5,008 nucleotides of DNA from Clostridia bacterium (GTDB lineage Bacteria; Bacillota; Clostridia; Christensenellales; UBA1242): NCBI GenBank assembly GCA_017553065.1, contig JAFZND010000122.1, positions 1 to 5,008 of the forward strand, given 5' to 3'. Both the position numbers and the translations under genes were made by a program. Each line of letters starts with the position of its first letter. The stretch's first letter is position 1. Below, one piece after another: positions 1 through 4,874 of this stretch. The notes under the pieces were generated by a model, which did not search any database, was not told the origin of the DNA, and saw nothing but the letters and a program-made list of their open reading frames with translations.

Positions 1-33
1 AATTGGCATTTAAAACTAATTAATAATCAAAAC

Positions 34-66
34 AAATGGTATGTAAATTTTTTACATGCCATTTTT
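34..66 (+). terminator. Rho-independent terminator of an upstream gene outside the window
   Basis: A 14-bp stem (34-47 paired with 51-64, one G-U wobble) closes a 3-nt T loop, and the right arm runs into a T-rich tract (62-66). Nothing in bases 1-33 is long enough to be called a gene. One frame reads six codons and stops at TAA 21-23, which could be the tail of the preceding gene. The opposite strand also has a T-rich stretch after the stem, so termination could work in both directions. The hairpin separates upstream transcription from the hpf promoter. Confidence 0.75.
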
Positions 67-87
67 CTAAAATTGGTAAAAAATAAT

Positions 88-115
88 TTGAAATTATTGC
101 ATTTTTTGGTATCAT
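88..115 (+). promoter_or_regulatory. Putative sigma-A-type promoter of hpf
   Basis: TTGAAA (88-93) is followed after 16 bp by TATCAT (110-115). A perfect TATAAT overlaps at 115-120 but has no good -35 at normal spacing (21 bp from TTGAAA), so which hexamer is used is uncertain. The predicted start near 121-125 leaves a short leader containing AGGGGG (130-135), 7 bases before the hpf ATG. The same core recurs at 730-747 in front of the ABC gene. Confidence 0.55.
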
Positions 116-142
116 ATAATTGTAGATGTAGGGGGATAATTT

Positions 143-667
143 ATGAAAATTAACTATGTTGCAAAAAATTATAAAATTACAGACAAATTTAAGGATATTA
201 TCGAGAAAAAATTATCAAAATTTGAAAGATATTTTTCTAAAAATTATGATGTAAAAGTAAGCTGTACAGAGCAAAATAAGAAATGCAAACTTGAAATTAC
301 AGTAAATGCAGATGGTTTGTTTGTTCGTTCTGAAGTTTGGGGCGACAATATGTACAATAATATTGACATAGCTCTTCCAAAACTTGAAAAACAAATTGTT
401 CGTGGTGCAGATAGATATAATAACAAATTCAAACGCAGTGATGTGGACAAATATGAGTTCTTGGAATCATTACCTGTGGAAAAGCCAGGCAAACTAGTAA
501 AAACAAAACGCTTTGAACTAGAACCAATCACAGTTGAAGATGCAGAAGCATATATGGATGCGCTTGGTCACAGCTTCTATATTTTCTTAAATGTAGAGAC
601 TGGCTTAGTAAGTGTTGTATATAAGCGTGCTGACGGCAATGTTGGTATGATTGAAATCACATATTAA
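143..667 (+). CDS. hpf: Long-form ribosome hibernation promoting factor (HPF)
   Basis: HPF binds the 30S decoding region in stationary phase or stress, blocks mRNA and tRNA sites, and in its long form pairs two 70S ribosomes into inactive 100S dimers. The 174-aa product has the expected two-part layout. Residues 1 to about 100 are the ribosome-binding S30AE domain, opening with the typical beta strand (MKINYVAKNYKIT) and helix (FKDIIEKKLSKFERYF). After a linker, residues about 120-174 form the dimerisation domain, with the hallmark run KRFELEPITVEDA, the LGHSFYIFLN segment and the VVYKRADGNVGMIEI end. Length is normal for a long HPF, and the ATG follows AGGGGG at 7 bases. It has its own promoter and terminator, so it appears to be a single-gene unit. 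In many Bacillota hpf sits near comF and secA; here the next gene is an unrelated ABC-like ATPase. The family call is very secure. Confidence 0.97.
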   Translation: MKINYVAKNYKITDKFKDIIEKKLSKFERYFSKNYDVKVSCTEQNKKCKLEITVNADGLFVRSEVWGDNMYNNIDIALPKLEKQIVRGADRYNNKFKRSDVDKYEFLESLPVEKPGKLVKTKRFELEPITVEDAEAYMDALGHSFYIFLNVETGLVSVVYKRADGNVGMIEITY

Positions 668-674
668 AAAATAG

Positions 675-704
675 AAGGTTTTAATTTATTTAAAACCTTT
701 TTTT
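675..704 (+). terminator. Rho-independent terminator of hpf
   Basis: A perfect 10-bp stem, AAGGTTTTAA (675-684) against TTAAAACCTT (690-699), has a 5-nt loop and is followed by a T run (698-704). It starts 8 bases after the hpf stop codon and immediately precedes the next promoter, making hpf and the ABC gene separate units. Confidence 0.85.
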
Positions 705-706
705 GT

Positions 707-735
707 TTGTCAATAAAAATAAAAAATAGTACAAT
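707..735 (+). promoter_or_regulatory. Putative sigma-A-type promoter of the ABC/HTH unit
   Basis: TTGTCA (707-712) and TACAAT (730-735) are separated by an ideal 17 bp. A TATAAT overlaps at 735-740, as in the hpf promoter. Bases 730-747 match 110-127 at 16 of 18 positions, with the last 14 identical. The predicted transcript starts near 741-745, so the leader is only about 25 nt. Confidence 0.6.
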
Positions 736-767
736 ATAATTGTAGATATGGGCAAAGGTAAAAGTTT

Positions 768-1412
768 ATGATTAATTTAGACCATGTATATTTATCTTAC
801 ACAAAAGAATTTTACAATCTTTTTGATGTTACCATGAGTGTTGCTAAAGGTAAGACAACAGTTGTTTTTGGTGCACTAGAAAGCGGTAAAAGCTCACTTC
901 TTAGGGTAATTGCGGGTTTTGAGCAACCTACAAGTGGTGAATGCACAATAGATGGTGTGCCTTCCAACAAGGTAGATTTCAAAAATGACATTTCAATGGG
1001 TTACTTACCACAAGAAGGCGTGTTTAAAGAAAATAAAACAGTTTATCAAAATCTTGTATATCCTTTACATTTGAGAAAAGTTGATAAAGATATTAGCGAA
1101 ATAAAAGTGGAGAATGCATTAAAAGGATTTGAACTTGAGACACTAAAAGATGTACCACTAAGGCGCTTGCAAGCATTTGATAGGTACAAAGTGGCTCTTG
1201 CAAGGTTTTCGTTAAGAAATATAGATTTGTTTGTGATAGATGATATATTTAGCACAGTTAGTTCAGATGATGCTGTAACTCTTGCAAAATATATTGTAAA
1301 TCTTATAAATAATAATGGTGCCACTGCAATTATTGCATGTAGCGATGTAAAAATGTTGAAACAATTCAAAGGAGAAGTTATTAAGCTAGAACAAGGTTCA
1401 ATTAGCGCTTAA
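768..1412 (+). CDS. Degenerate ABC-type ATPase (nucleotide-binding domain protein)
   Basis: This 214-aa protein has the length and order of an ABC nucleotide-binding domain: Walker A GALESGKS (35-42, K41), Q-loop in YLPQEG (Q82), a signature region before VALAR (142-146), Walker B LFVID (154-158), and the switch region AIIACSD. Several residues needed for normal hydrolysis are replaced. The signature LSGGQ aligns with LQAFD (134-138), the catalytic Glu is Asp (D159), the D-loop Asp aligns with S165, and the switch His aligns with S192. I infer that it can bind nucleotide but is probably a weak or inactive hydrolase, or pairs with a canonical partner. No membrane protein is encoded nearby, so a transport role is not supported here. 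AAAGG (754-758) lies 9 bases before the ATG. The next gene, an HTH protein, begins 12 bases after the stop and is probably co-transcribed. The ABC fold is secure; the role is unknown. Confidence 0.85.
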   Translation: MINLDHVYLSYTKEFYNLFDVTMSVAKGKTTVVFGALESGKSSLLRVIAGFEQPTSGECTIDGVPSNKVDFKNDISMGYLPQEGVFKENKTVYQNLVYPLHLRKVDKDISEIKVENALKGFELETLKDVPLRRLQAFDRYKVALARFSLRNIDLFVIDDIFSTVSSDDAVTLAKYIVNLINNNGATAIIACSDVKMLKQFKGEVIKLEQGSISA

Positions 1413-1423
1413 AGTTTAGTTTT

Positions 1424-1771
1424 ATGAGTAACATGGATTCAAAAAGTTTAAAACAACTACTAGTAAATCATTTTAGTGCACAAGAAGTAATGCCTAATTC
1501 TTTTAGTGCAACTGCAACCACAAGAAAACTTTTTAATAATAAGTATATGTTAAAACTATTTAATAATGAAGAATTGTTGCAATCAGCTAAATTATTCTTG
1601 CACTATGACTTAAACATTAGTGAGGCAAGCAAAAACGGCTATATGCACCGCAACACACTAATATATAGGTTAGATTGCATCCAAAAACTAACCGGCCTTG
1701 ATATTCGCAAATTTGACGACGCAGTAGTGTTAAATAATATTATGATTGCACACGACCAACTAACAAAATAA
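1424..1771 (+). CDS. Small PucR/CdaR-type helix-turn-helix protein
   Basis: The 115-aa product is little more than the C-terminal DNA-binding domain of the PucR/CdaR family. Residues about 55-112 run from a helix (AKLFLHYDLNISEASK) through the diagnostic HRNTLIYRLDCIQKLTGLDI (75-94) to a final helix. Full-length family members carry a large sensory region in front; here only about 50 unfamiliar residues precede the HTH. They contain short repeats: KLFNN at 35-39 and 44-48, and FSA at 17-19 and 27-29 (the latter a 10-base direct repeat at 1471-1480 and 1501-1510). No clear Shine-Dalgarno precedes ATG 1424, and another ATG lies at 1433. Translation may be coupled to the ABC gene, whose stop is 11 bases upstream. 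It may be a stand-alone transcription factor whose input comes from the neighbouring ATPase, or a cut-down relic; the reading frame is intact. DNA binding is inferred from the family and the target is unknown. Confidence 0.8.
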   Translation: MSNMDSKSLKQLLVNHFSAQEVMPNSFSATATTRKLFNNKYMLKLFNNEELLQSAKLFLHYDLNISEASKNGYMHRNTLIYRLDCIQKLTGLDIRKFDDAVVLNNIMIAHDQLTK

Positions 1772-1787
1772 CTACATCAAATAAGTT

Positions 1788-1812
1788 AAGCACACCATAG
1801 GTGTGCTTTTTT
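1788..1812 (+). terminator. Terminator between convergent genes (HTH side)
   Basis: A perfect 9-bp stem AAGCACACC/GGTGTGCTT (1788-1796 with 1800-1808) has a 3-nt loop and leads into six T's (1807-1812). It lies 16 bases after the HTH stop and touches the stop of the opposing minus-strand gene (TAA, 1813-1811). On the minus strand the sequence after the stem is less U-rich, so it is a strong terminator for the + strand and only a possible one for the other. Confidence 0.85.
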
Positions 1813-2218
1813 ATTCTTCGCTATCAATTCGTGTGTAGCTTTCAATTTTTGAAGTGTGTCTTTCTTGCTTATTTAATCCATCAAAAGCGGCAATTAGCTC
1901 CCCCATATTTTGGCTATTTTTATTAAGCAATGGCATTAAGGTTTTCATCATATCAGATGTAGATAGTTTGCCCTTGCTATTCATTGCCTTAATTATAGGT
2001 AATAGAGTTGTTAAATTAAAAGCGGGTGCACTTGTTGTTTGAACACTGGCATTGTCATTGTATGTACTAATATTTTGAGTTTGTATTTTTTCACTATGTT
2101 CTGCGCTTTCAAATTTATTTTTCAATTCCTGCTGTCCACTTTTCGTGTATTCTACTGGGAATGGATAAGTGGGGTAGTCAAATTGTCCTGAATTTTCATA
2201 TATATTGTTGTATGCCAT
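1811..2218 (-). CDS. Hypothetical protein with repeated Pro-centred hydrophobic motif
   Basis: I do not recognise this 135-aa protein. The chosen start is the ATG at 2218, because AAAAGGTGG lies 4 bases upstream of it; a longer frame back to 2251 would add 11 residues and ignore this site. The N-terminus (1-24) is rich in Tyr and Phe (MAYNNIYENSGQFDYPTYPF), and residues 28-66 are a polar Gln/Ser/Thr/Asn stretch that is probably disordered. Residues 67-115 are more ordered and hold two related segments, TLLPII (71-76) and TLMPLL (93-98), 22 residues apart. The tail is charged (IDSEE). There is no signal peptide or membrane helix. It is divergently transcribed from the small-protein/protease pair, with 61 bp between the two starts, so shared control is possible. 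I assign no function. Confidence 0.75.
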   Translation of the reverse strand: MAYNNIYENSGQFDYPTYPFPVEYTKSGQQELKNKFESAEHSEKIQTQNISTYNDNASVQTTSAPAFNLTTLLPIIKAMNSKGKLSTSDMMKTLMPLLNKNSQNMGELIAAFDGLNKQERHTSKIESYTRIDSEE

Positions 2219-2222
2219 AATA

Positions 2223-2231
2223 CCACCTTTT
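2223..2231 (-). promoter_or_regulatory. Ribosome binding site fixing the 2218 start
   Basis: Read on the minus strand this is AAAAGGTGG, 4 bases before the ATG at 2218. It decides the shorter 135-aa start over the upstream in-frame start at 2251, which would place this site inside the coding region. Confidence 0.75.
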
Positions 2232-2265
2232 GATTTTGTATATGATAGCAAAACAATTTTTGTTA

Positions 2266-2273
2266 CAGGAGGT
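2266..2273 (+). promoter_or_regulatory. Strong Shine-Dalgarno fixing a TTG start at 2280
   Basis: CAGGAGGT contains a full AGGAGG, and TTG 2280-2282 follows 6 bases after it in the frame of the 85-aa protein. The only upstream in-frame ATG (2205) lies inside the divergent gene and has no such site, so the TTG is taken as the start. Confidence 0.8.
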
Positions 2274-2279
2274 ACAAAT

Positions 2280-2537
2280 TTGTCTAATAAATTTAGTGAG
2301 TATAATTATAAAAACGAACATAAAAACGATGATTTGGAAAAACTGATATCAAAGTATAGTACAAAGAGTCAAAGTGAACTTATGAACGAATTTATAAAAT
2401 TGTCTAGCGAAAAAATTAAAAATGGTACATTAAATAAGAGCAGTATTGAAAATATTAAAAACACGATTTTTCCATATTTAACCGACGAACAAAAAAAGTC
2501 ATTTTATTCAATAATATCGCAGGTGACAAATGAATAA
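2280..2537 (+). CDS. Small hypothetical protein coupled to the S8 protease
   Basis: This 85-aa soluble protein, starting at TTG, has no family I can name with certainty. Residues 1-18 are Asn/Lys-rich and probably flexible. The rest looks helical: LEKLISKYSTKSQSELMNEF (19-38), then SSEKIKNGTL, then IENIKNTIFPYLTDEQKKSF (57-76) and a final IISQV helix. The segment TIFPYL (62-67) resembles the TLLPII and TLMPLL segments of the divergent 135-aa protein. Its last 8 bases overlap the start of the protease gene, which makes translational coupling and matched output likely. It could be an adaptor, substrate or modulator of the protease; that is inference from gene order only. There is no signal peptide, so it is predicted to be cytoplasmic like its partner. 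Confidence 0.78.
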   Translation: MSNKFSEYNYKNEHKNDDLEKLISKYSTKSQSELMNEFIKLSSEKIKNGTLNKSSIENIKNTIFPYLTDEQKKSFYSIISQVTNE

Positions 2538-3645
2538 AATAGACCCAAATATATTTTCAAATATTAAAGCATTATCAAAAAATGATAATGTGGAATGCAT
2601 TGTGTATGCACACAACTATCATATAGCGAAAAGATACATAAGTAATTTGGTAGATAAAAATAGTATTATTGATTTTCCATTTATGGGTGCATTTGCCATT
2701 ACTACAAATTGTAAAAGTATATGTAACATTGCCGGATTAGAATGTGTAAAATATGTAAGCTCAGTTGCATCTGTTAGTACTTGTATTGATAAGTCAAATG
2801 ATTTTTTAGGTACTAATAATTTAGTTGTAACAAACACTAAAAATATTAGTGTTGCGGTAATAGACACAGGTTGTAGTCCACATATAGATTTGATGATGCC
2901 TAAAAAAATAATTAAATTCATTGATTTAGTTAATGACAAAAAATATATGTATGATGACAATGGGCATGGTACTTTTGTCACAGGTGTATTATGTGGTAGT
3001 GGAGCATATAGTGGTGGTAAATTTGCTGGAATTGATAAAGATATCAATGTAATTAGCATAAAAGCACTTGACAAAAATGGTGAAACAGGTGCTGTAAATA
3101 TACTAAAAGCAATGCAGTGGATTTATGATAATAAAAGTGAATACAATATCAAAGTTGTATGTATGAGTTTTGGTGCAACGCCACTAAATTCTGGTGATCC
3201 CCTAATTAGGGGCGCAGAGATTTTGTGGGATAGTGGTGTAGTTGTTGTGTGTGCTGCTGGCAATAGTGGGCCAGATGAAAAGACAATCAAGTCGCCAGGG
3301 GCTAGTAGTAAAATTATTACTGTGGGAGCACTTGATCTTGATAATAACCAAGTGGCAAATTTTTCATCTCGTGGTCCTGGATTAAATAGTTACAAACCCG
3401 ATTTGATTGTGCCAGGTGTGAATGTAAAAGGTCTTAATTATAAATTGACAGATTATCCATATACAATTATGAGTGGTACTAGTGTTGCAACACCAATGGT
3501 TGCGGGTATTTGTAGTAATATTGTAAAAATGTCTGGCAAAATTTCGCCGAATAGGGTTAAGAGTATGCTTATTCAAAGATGTACACAAATTAATGGGGAT
3601 AAAAATTCAGAAGGTTTTGGATATTATGATAAAAATAAAAGTTAG
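2530..3645 (+). CDS. AprX-like intracellular subtilisin-family (S8) serine protease
   Basis: The 371-aa protein is a complete S8 peptidase. The catalytic residues are Asp112 (AVIDTG), His146 (DNGHGTF) and Ser318 (MSGTSVATP), with the oxyanion Asn245 in AAGNSGP. Other family landmarks are FSSRGP (278-283), KPDLIVPGV (289-297) and the SPGASSKIITVGALD stretch after the oxyanion loop. Residues about 20-85 have the length and pattern of an I9-like inhibitory propeptide, ending at the VKYVSSVASV strand. There is no signal peptide or transmembrane segment, and 11 cysteines are present, which fits a cytoplasmic enzyme. From memory the core follows Bacillus AprX closely, for example DTGxxPHxDL, YDDNGHGT and the DPLIRGAE region, but it is shorter than AprX (about 440 aa). 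The start ATG lies 3 bases after AGGTGA and overlaps the preceding small gene by 8 bases. Substrates are unknown. Confidence 0.95.
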   Translation: MNKIDPNIFSNIKALSKNDNVECIVYAHNYHIAKRYISNLVDKNSIIDFPFMGAFAITTNCKSICNIAGLECVKYVSSVASVSTCIDKSNDFLGTNNLVVTNTKNISVAVIDTGCSPHIDLMMPKKIIKFIDLVNDKKYMYDDNGHGTFVTGVLCGSGAYSGGKFAGIDKDINVISIKALDKNGETGAVNILKAMQWIYDNKSEYNIKVVCMSFGATPLNSGDPLIRGAEILWDSGVVVVCAAGNSGPDEKTIKSPGASSKIITVGALDLDNNQVANFSSRGPGLNSYKPDLIVPGVNVKGLNYKLTDYPYTIMSGTSVATPMVAGICSNIVKMSGKISPNRVKSMLIQRCTQINGDKNSEGFGYYDKNKS

Positions 3646-3663
3646 GATTCCCTAACTTTTTTT
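3637..3663. terminator. Bidirectional terminator containing both stop codons
   Basis: A perfect 10-bp stem AAAAGTTAGG/CCTAACTTTT (3637-3646 with 3651-3660) has a 4-nt loop. The + strand continues with T's to 3663, and the minus strand continues with ATTTTT, so both directions carry a U-tract. The protease stop TAG (3643-3645) and the desulfurase stop TAA (3644-3642 on the minus strand) both lie in the left arm, and the two genes overlap by 4 bases. Confidence 0.88.
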
Positions 3664-4781
3664 GCTAATTCCTTTATTGCACTTACAGCAGTGATTATTT
3701 CTTGTTTTGTATTAAATGAAGAAATGGATATTCTCACCATGCCTTGTTGTAATGTGCCATGATATTTATGAATTAGCGGTGCACATTGTAATCCTGAGCG
3801 AACACAAATTGCATGCATTTTATATAATTGGTCAGCAATTTCACTGCTTGGGATATTTCCAATATTAAAACTAACTACACCAACATCGTTATATTTGCTG
3901 TAAACTATTACATTTTGAATTTTACATAATTCGTCTATTAAATATTTTGTAAAATATTTTATTTTTTTATTAAGTGTAACAAAATTATGTTTTACATAAT
4001 TTAAACCCGCGCTAAGGCCCATAATAGATGGTAGTGCAAGTGTTCCACTTTCTAGTCCTTCTGGCGTATCTGTTGGTTGAGTGATGTTTGCGCTGTGTGT
4101 GCCAGTGCCACCAGTGAGAAGTGGTAAAACTTTTGTGCCATTTATTAGTAAAACGCCTATTCCTTGTGGGGCATATAGCCCTTTGTGACCTGCGATAGTT
4201 AGTAAGTTAATGTGTGCCAATTGCATATCAATTTCAATGTGTCCAGCAGATTGTGCTGCATCCACCATATAAATCAAATTGTGTTTTGCTACAAAATTGC
4301 CTATTTTATATATATCTTGTGTGTGCCCTGTAACATTACTTGCATGAATTGTAATTAACATGTATGTGTTTGGTTTTATTGCATTTTCTATTTCATTTAC
4401 ATCAATATTGCCATGTTTATTTGGCTCGACTAAAGTATAATCAATACCAAATTTTGTTTTTATATCGTCTAATGTTCTAAGCACACTATTATGCTCAAAT
4501 ATTGTGGCTACAATGTGGCCACCTTTTTGCATTGTGCCTCTAATTGCAAGGTTTATTGCCATAGTGCAACTAGAAGTAAAAATGACATTATTTGGATTTC
4601 CAAGGTCAAAAAAATCAGACAAATCTTGCCTTGTATTTAAAACAATGTTGCCTGCTTCTATTGATAGTGGATAACCGCCTCGACCTGCATTTACAGAGTA
4701 TTTATTGAGCGCTCTTATCACATTTGTAGTTACAGATTTTGGTTTTTTGTGAGTTGTGCTTGCGTTGTCTAAATATATCAT
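3642..4781 (-). CDS. Cysteine-desulfurase-family aminotransferase class V protein (EF2568-like)
   Basis: This PLP enzyme (379 aa) belongs to the NifS/SufS-related class V aminotransferases and best fits the EF2568-type subgroup (TIGR01977-like). The expected reaction is removal of sulfur (or selenium) from cysteine (or selenocysteine) as an enzyme-bound persulfide. Visible landmarks are YLDNASTT (3-10), His97 in FEHNSV, the cofactor-contacting VDAAQSAGH (173-181, D174 and Q177), the Schiff-base Lys200 in GHKGLYAPQG, and the GGTGTHS run with ESGT (244-247). The C-terminal VRSGLQCAP carries the likely catalytic Cys333, followed by VRISISSFNT. The start is taken at ATG 4781, 5 bases after AGGAG; ATG 4784 is only 2 bases away and GTG 4799 precedes the site. 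It is divergent from a DUF3343-type gene, a partner type often seen with this subgroup, and no iron-sulfur scaffold gene is visible. The exact acceptor is unknown. Confidence 0.92.
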   Translation of the reverse strand: MIYLDNASTTHKKPKSVTTNVIRALNKYSVNAGRGGYPLSIEAGNIVLNTRQDLSDFFDLGNPNNVIFTSSCTMAINLAIRGTMQKGGHIVATIFEHNSVLRTLDDIKTKFGIDYTLVEPNKHGNIDVNEIENAIKPNTYMLITIHASNVTGHTQDIYKIGNFVAKHNLIYMVDAAQSAGHIEIDMQLAHINLLTIAGHKGLYAPQGIGVLLINGTKVLPLLTGGTGTHSANITQPTDTPEGLESGTLALPSIMGLSAGLNYVKHNFVTLNKKIKYFTKYLIDELCKIQNVIVYSKYNDVGVVSFNIGNIPSSEIADQLYKMHAICVRSGLQCAPLIHKYHGTLQQGMVRISISSFNTKQEIITAVSAIKELAKKVRES

Positions 4782-4786
4782 CATTT

Positions 4787-4791
4787 CTCCT
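4787..4791 (-). promoter_or_regulatory. Ribosome binding site fixing the 4781 start
   Basis: Read on the minus strand this is AGGAG. It is 5 bases before ATG 4781 and 2 bases before ATG 4784, favouring a protein that begins MIYLDN, the usual beginning of this family. Confidence 0.7.
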
Positions 4792-4822
4792 ATTTTCACA
4801 TTTTTATTATTTATATAATAAT

Positions 4823-4850
4823 ATGATAATGCACTATGATTTGTTGTAAA
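4823..4850 (-). promoter_or_regulatory. Putative promoter of the desulfurase gene
   Basis: On the minus strand TTTACA (4850-4845) and TATCAT (4828-4823) are 16 bp apart, the same -10 and spacing as proposed for hpf. The inverted repeat at 4830-4857 overlaps its -35 edge and spacer, a position where a bound regulator would block it. The region is very AT-rich, so chance matches are easy. Confidence 0.4.
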
Positions 4851-4857
4851 TAGTGCA
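4830..4857. repeat. 8-bp inverted repeat in the divergent intergenic region (possible operator)
   Basis: TGCACTAT (4830-4837) and ATAGTGCA (4850-4857) are perfect inverted copies separated by 12 bases, so the arm centres are 20 bp apart, about two helical turns. This suits a dimeric DNA-binding protein. In the RNA of the DUF3343 gene it could instead form a hairpin ending 6 bases before the Shine-Dalgarno. It is not followed by a T-run, so it is not a terminator. The functional call is inference. Confidence 0.5.
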
Positions 4858-4874
4858 AAACATAGGGTGAAATT

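Noticed and set aside
3..23. Possible last codons of an upstream gene (LAFKTN then TAA), perhaps a comF-type gene often found before hpf
   Set aside because: Six codons cannot identify a gene, another frame stops at 11-13, and gene order is only a hint.
244..531. Minus-strand open frame of 95 codons inside hpf
   Set aside because: It is antisense to a clear HPF gene, is Ser/Leu-rich in the way of frame shadows, and has no supporting start signal.
1046..1369. Minus-strand open frame inside the ABC gene
   Set aside because: It lies wholly antisense to a confident ABC domain and shows no recognisable motif.
1854..2042. Plus-strand open frame with a hydrophobic stretch opposite the 135-aa gene
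   Set aside because: The minus-strand gene has a strong Shine-Dalgarno and a terminator at its stop; the hydrophobic look is what antisense of its Asn/Lys/Ser codons gives.
2242..2247. TATCAT on the minus strand as a promoter for the 135-aa gene
   Set aside because: The hexamer matches the other proposed -10 boxes, but no acceptable -35 lies 16-18 bp upstream.
2252..2264. Small inverted repeat AACAA-TTT-TTGTT between the divergent small genes
   Set aside because: It is only 5 bp, made of A/T-biased bases, and expected by chance in this composition.
2205..2279. N-terminal extension of the 85-aa protein to ATG 2205
   Set aside because: It would overlap the divergent gene and ignore the AGGAGG positioned exactly for TTG 2280.
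2619..3074. 151-codon minus-strand open frame in the protease gene
   Set aside because: It is antisense to conserved S8 catalytic motifs, and its membrane-like composition is an artefact of the complement.
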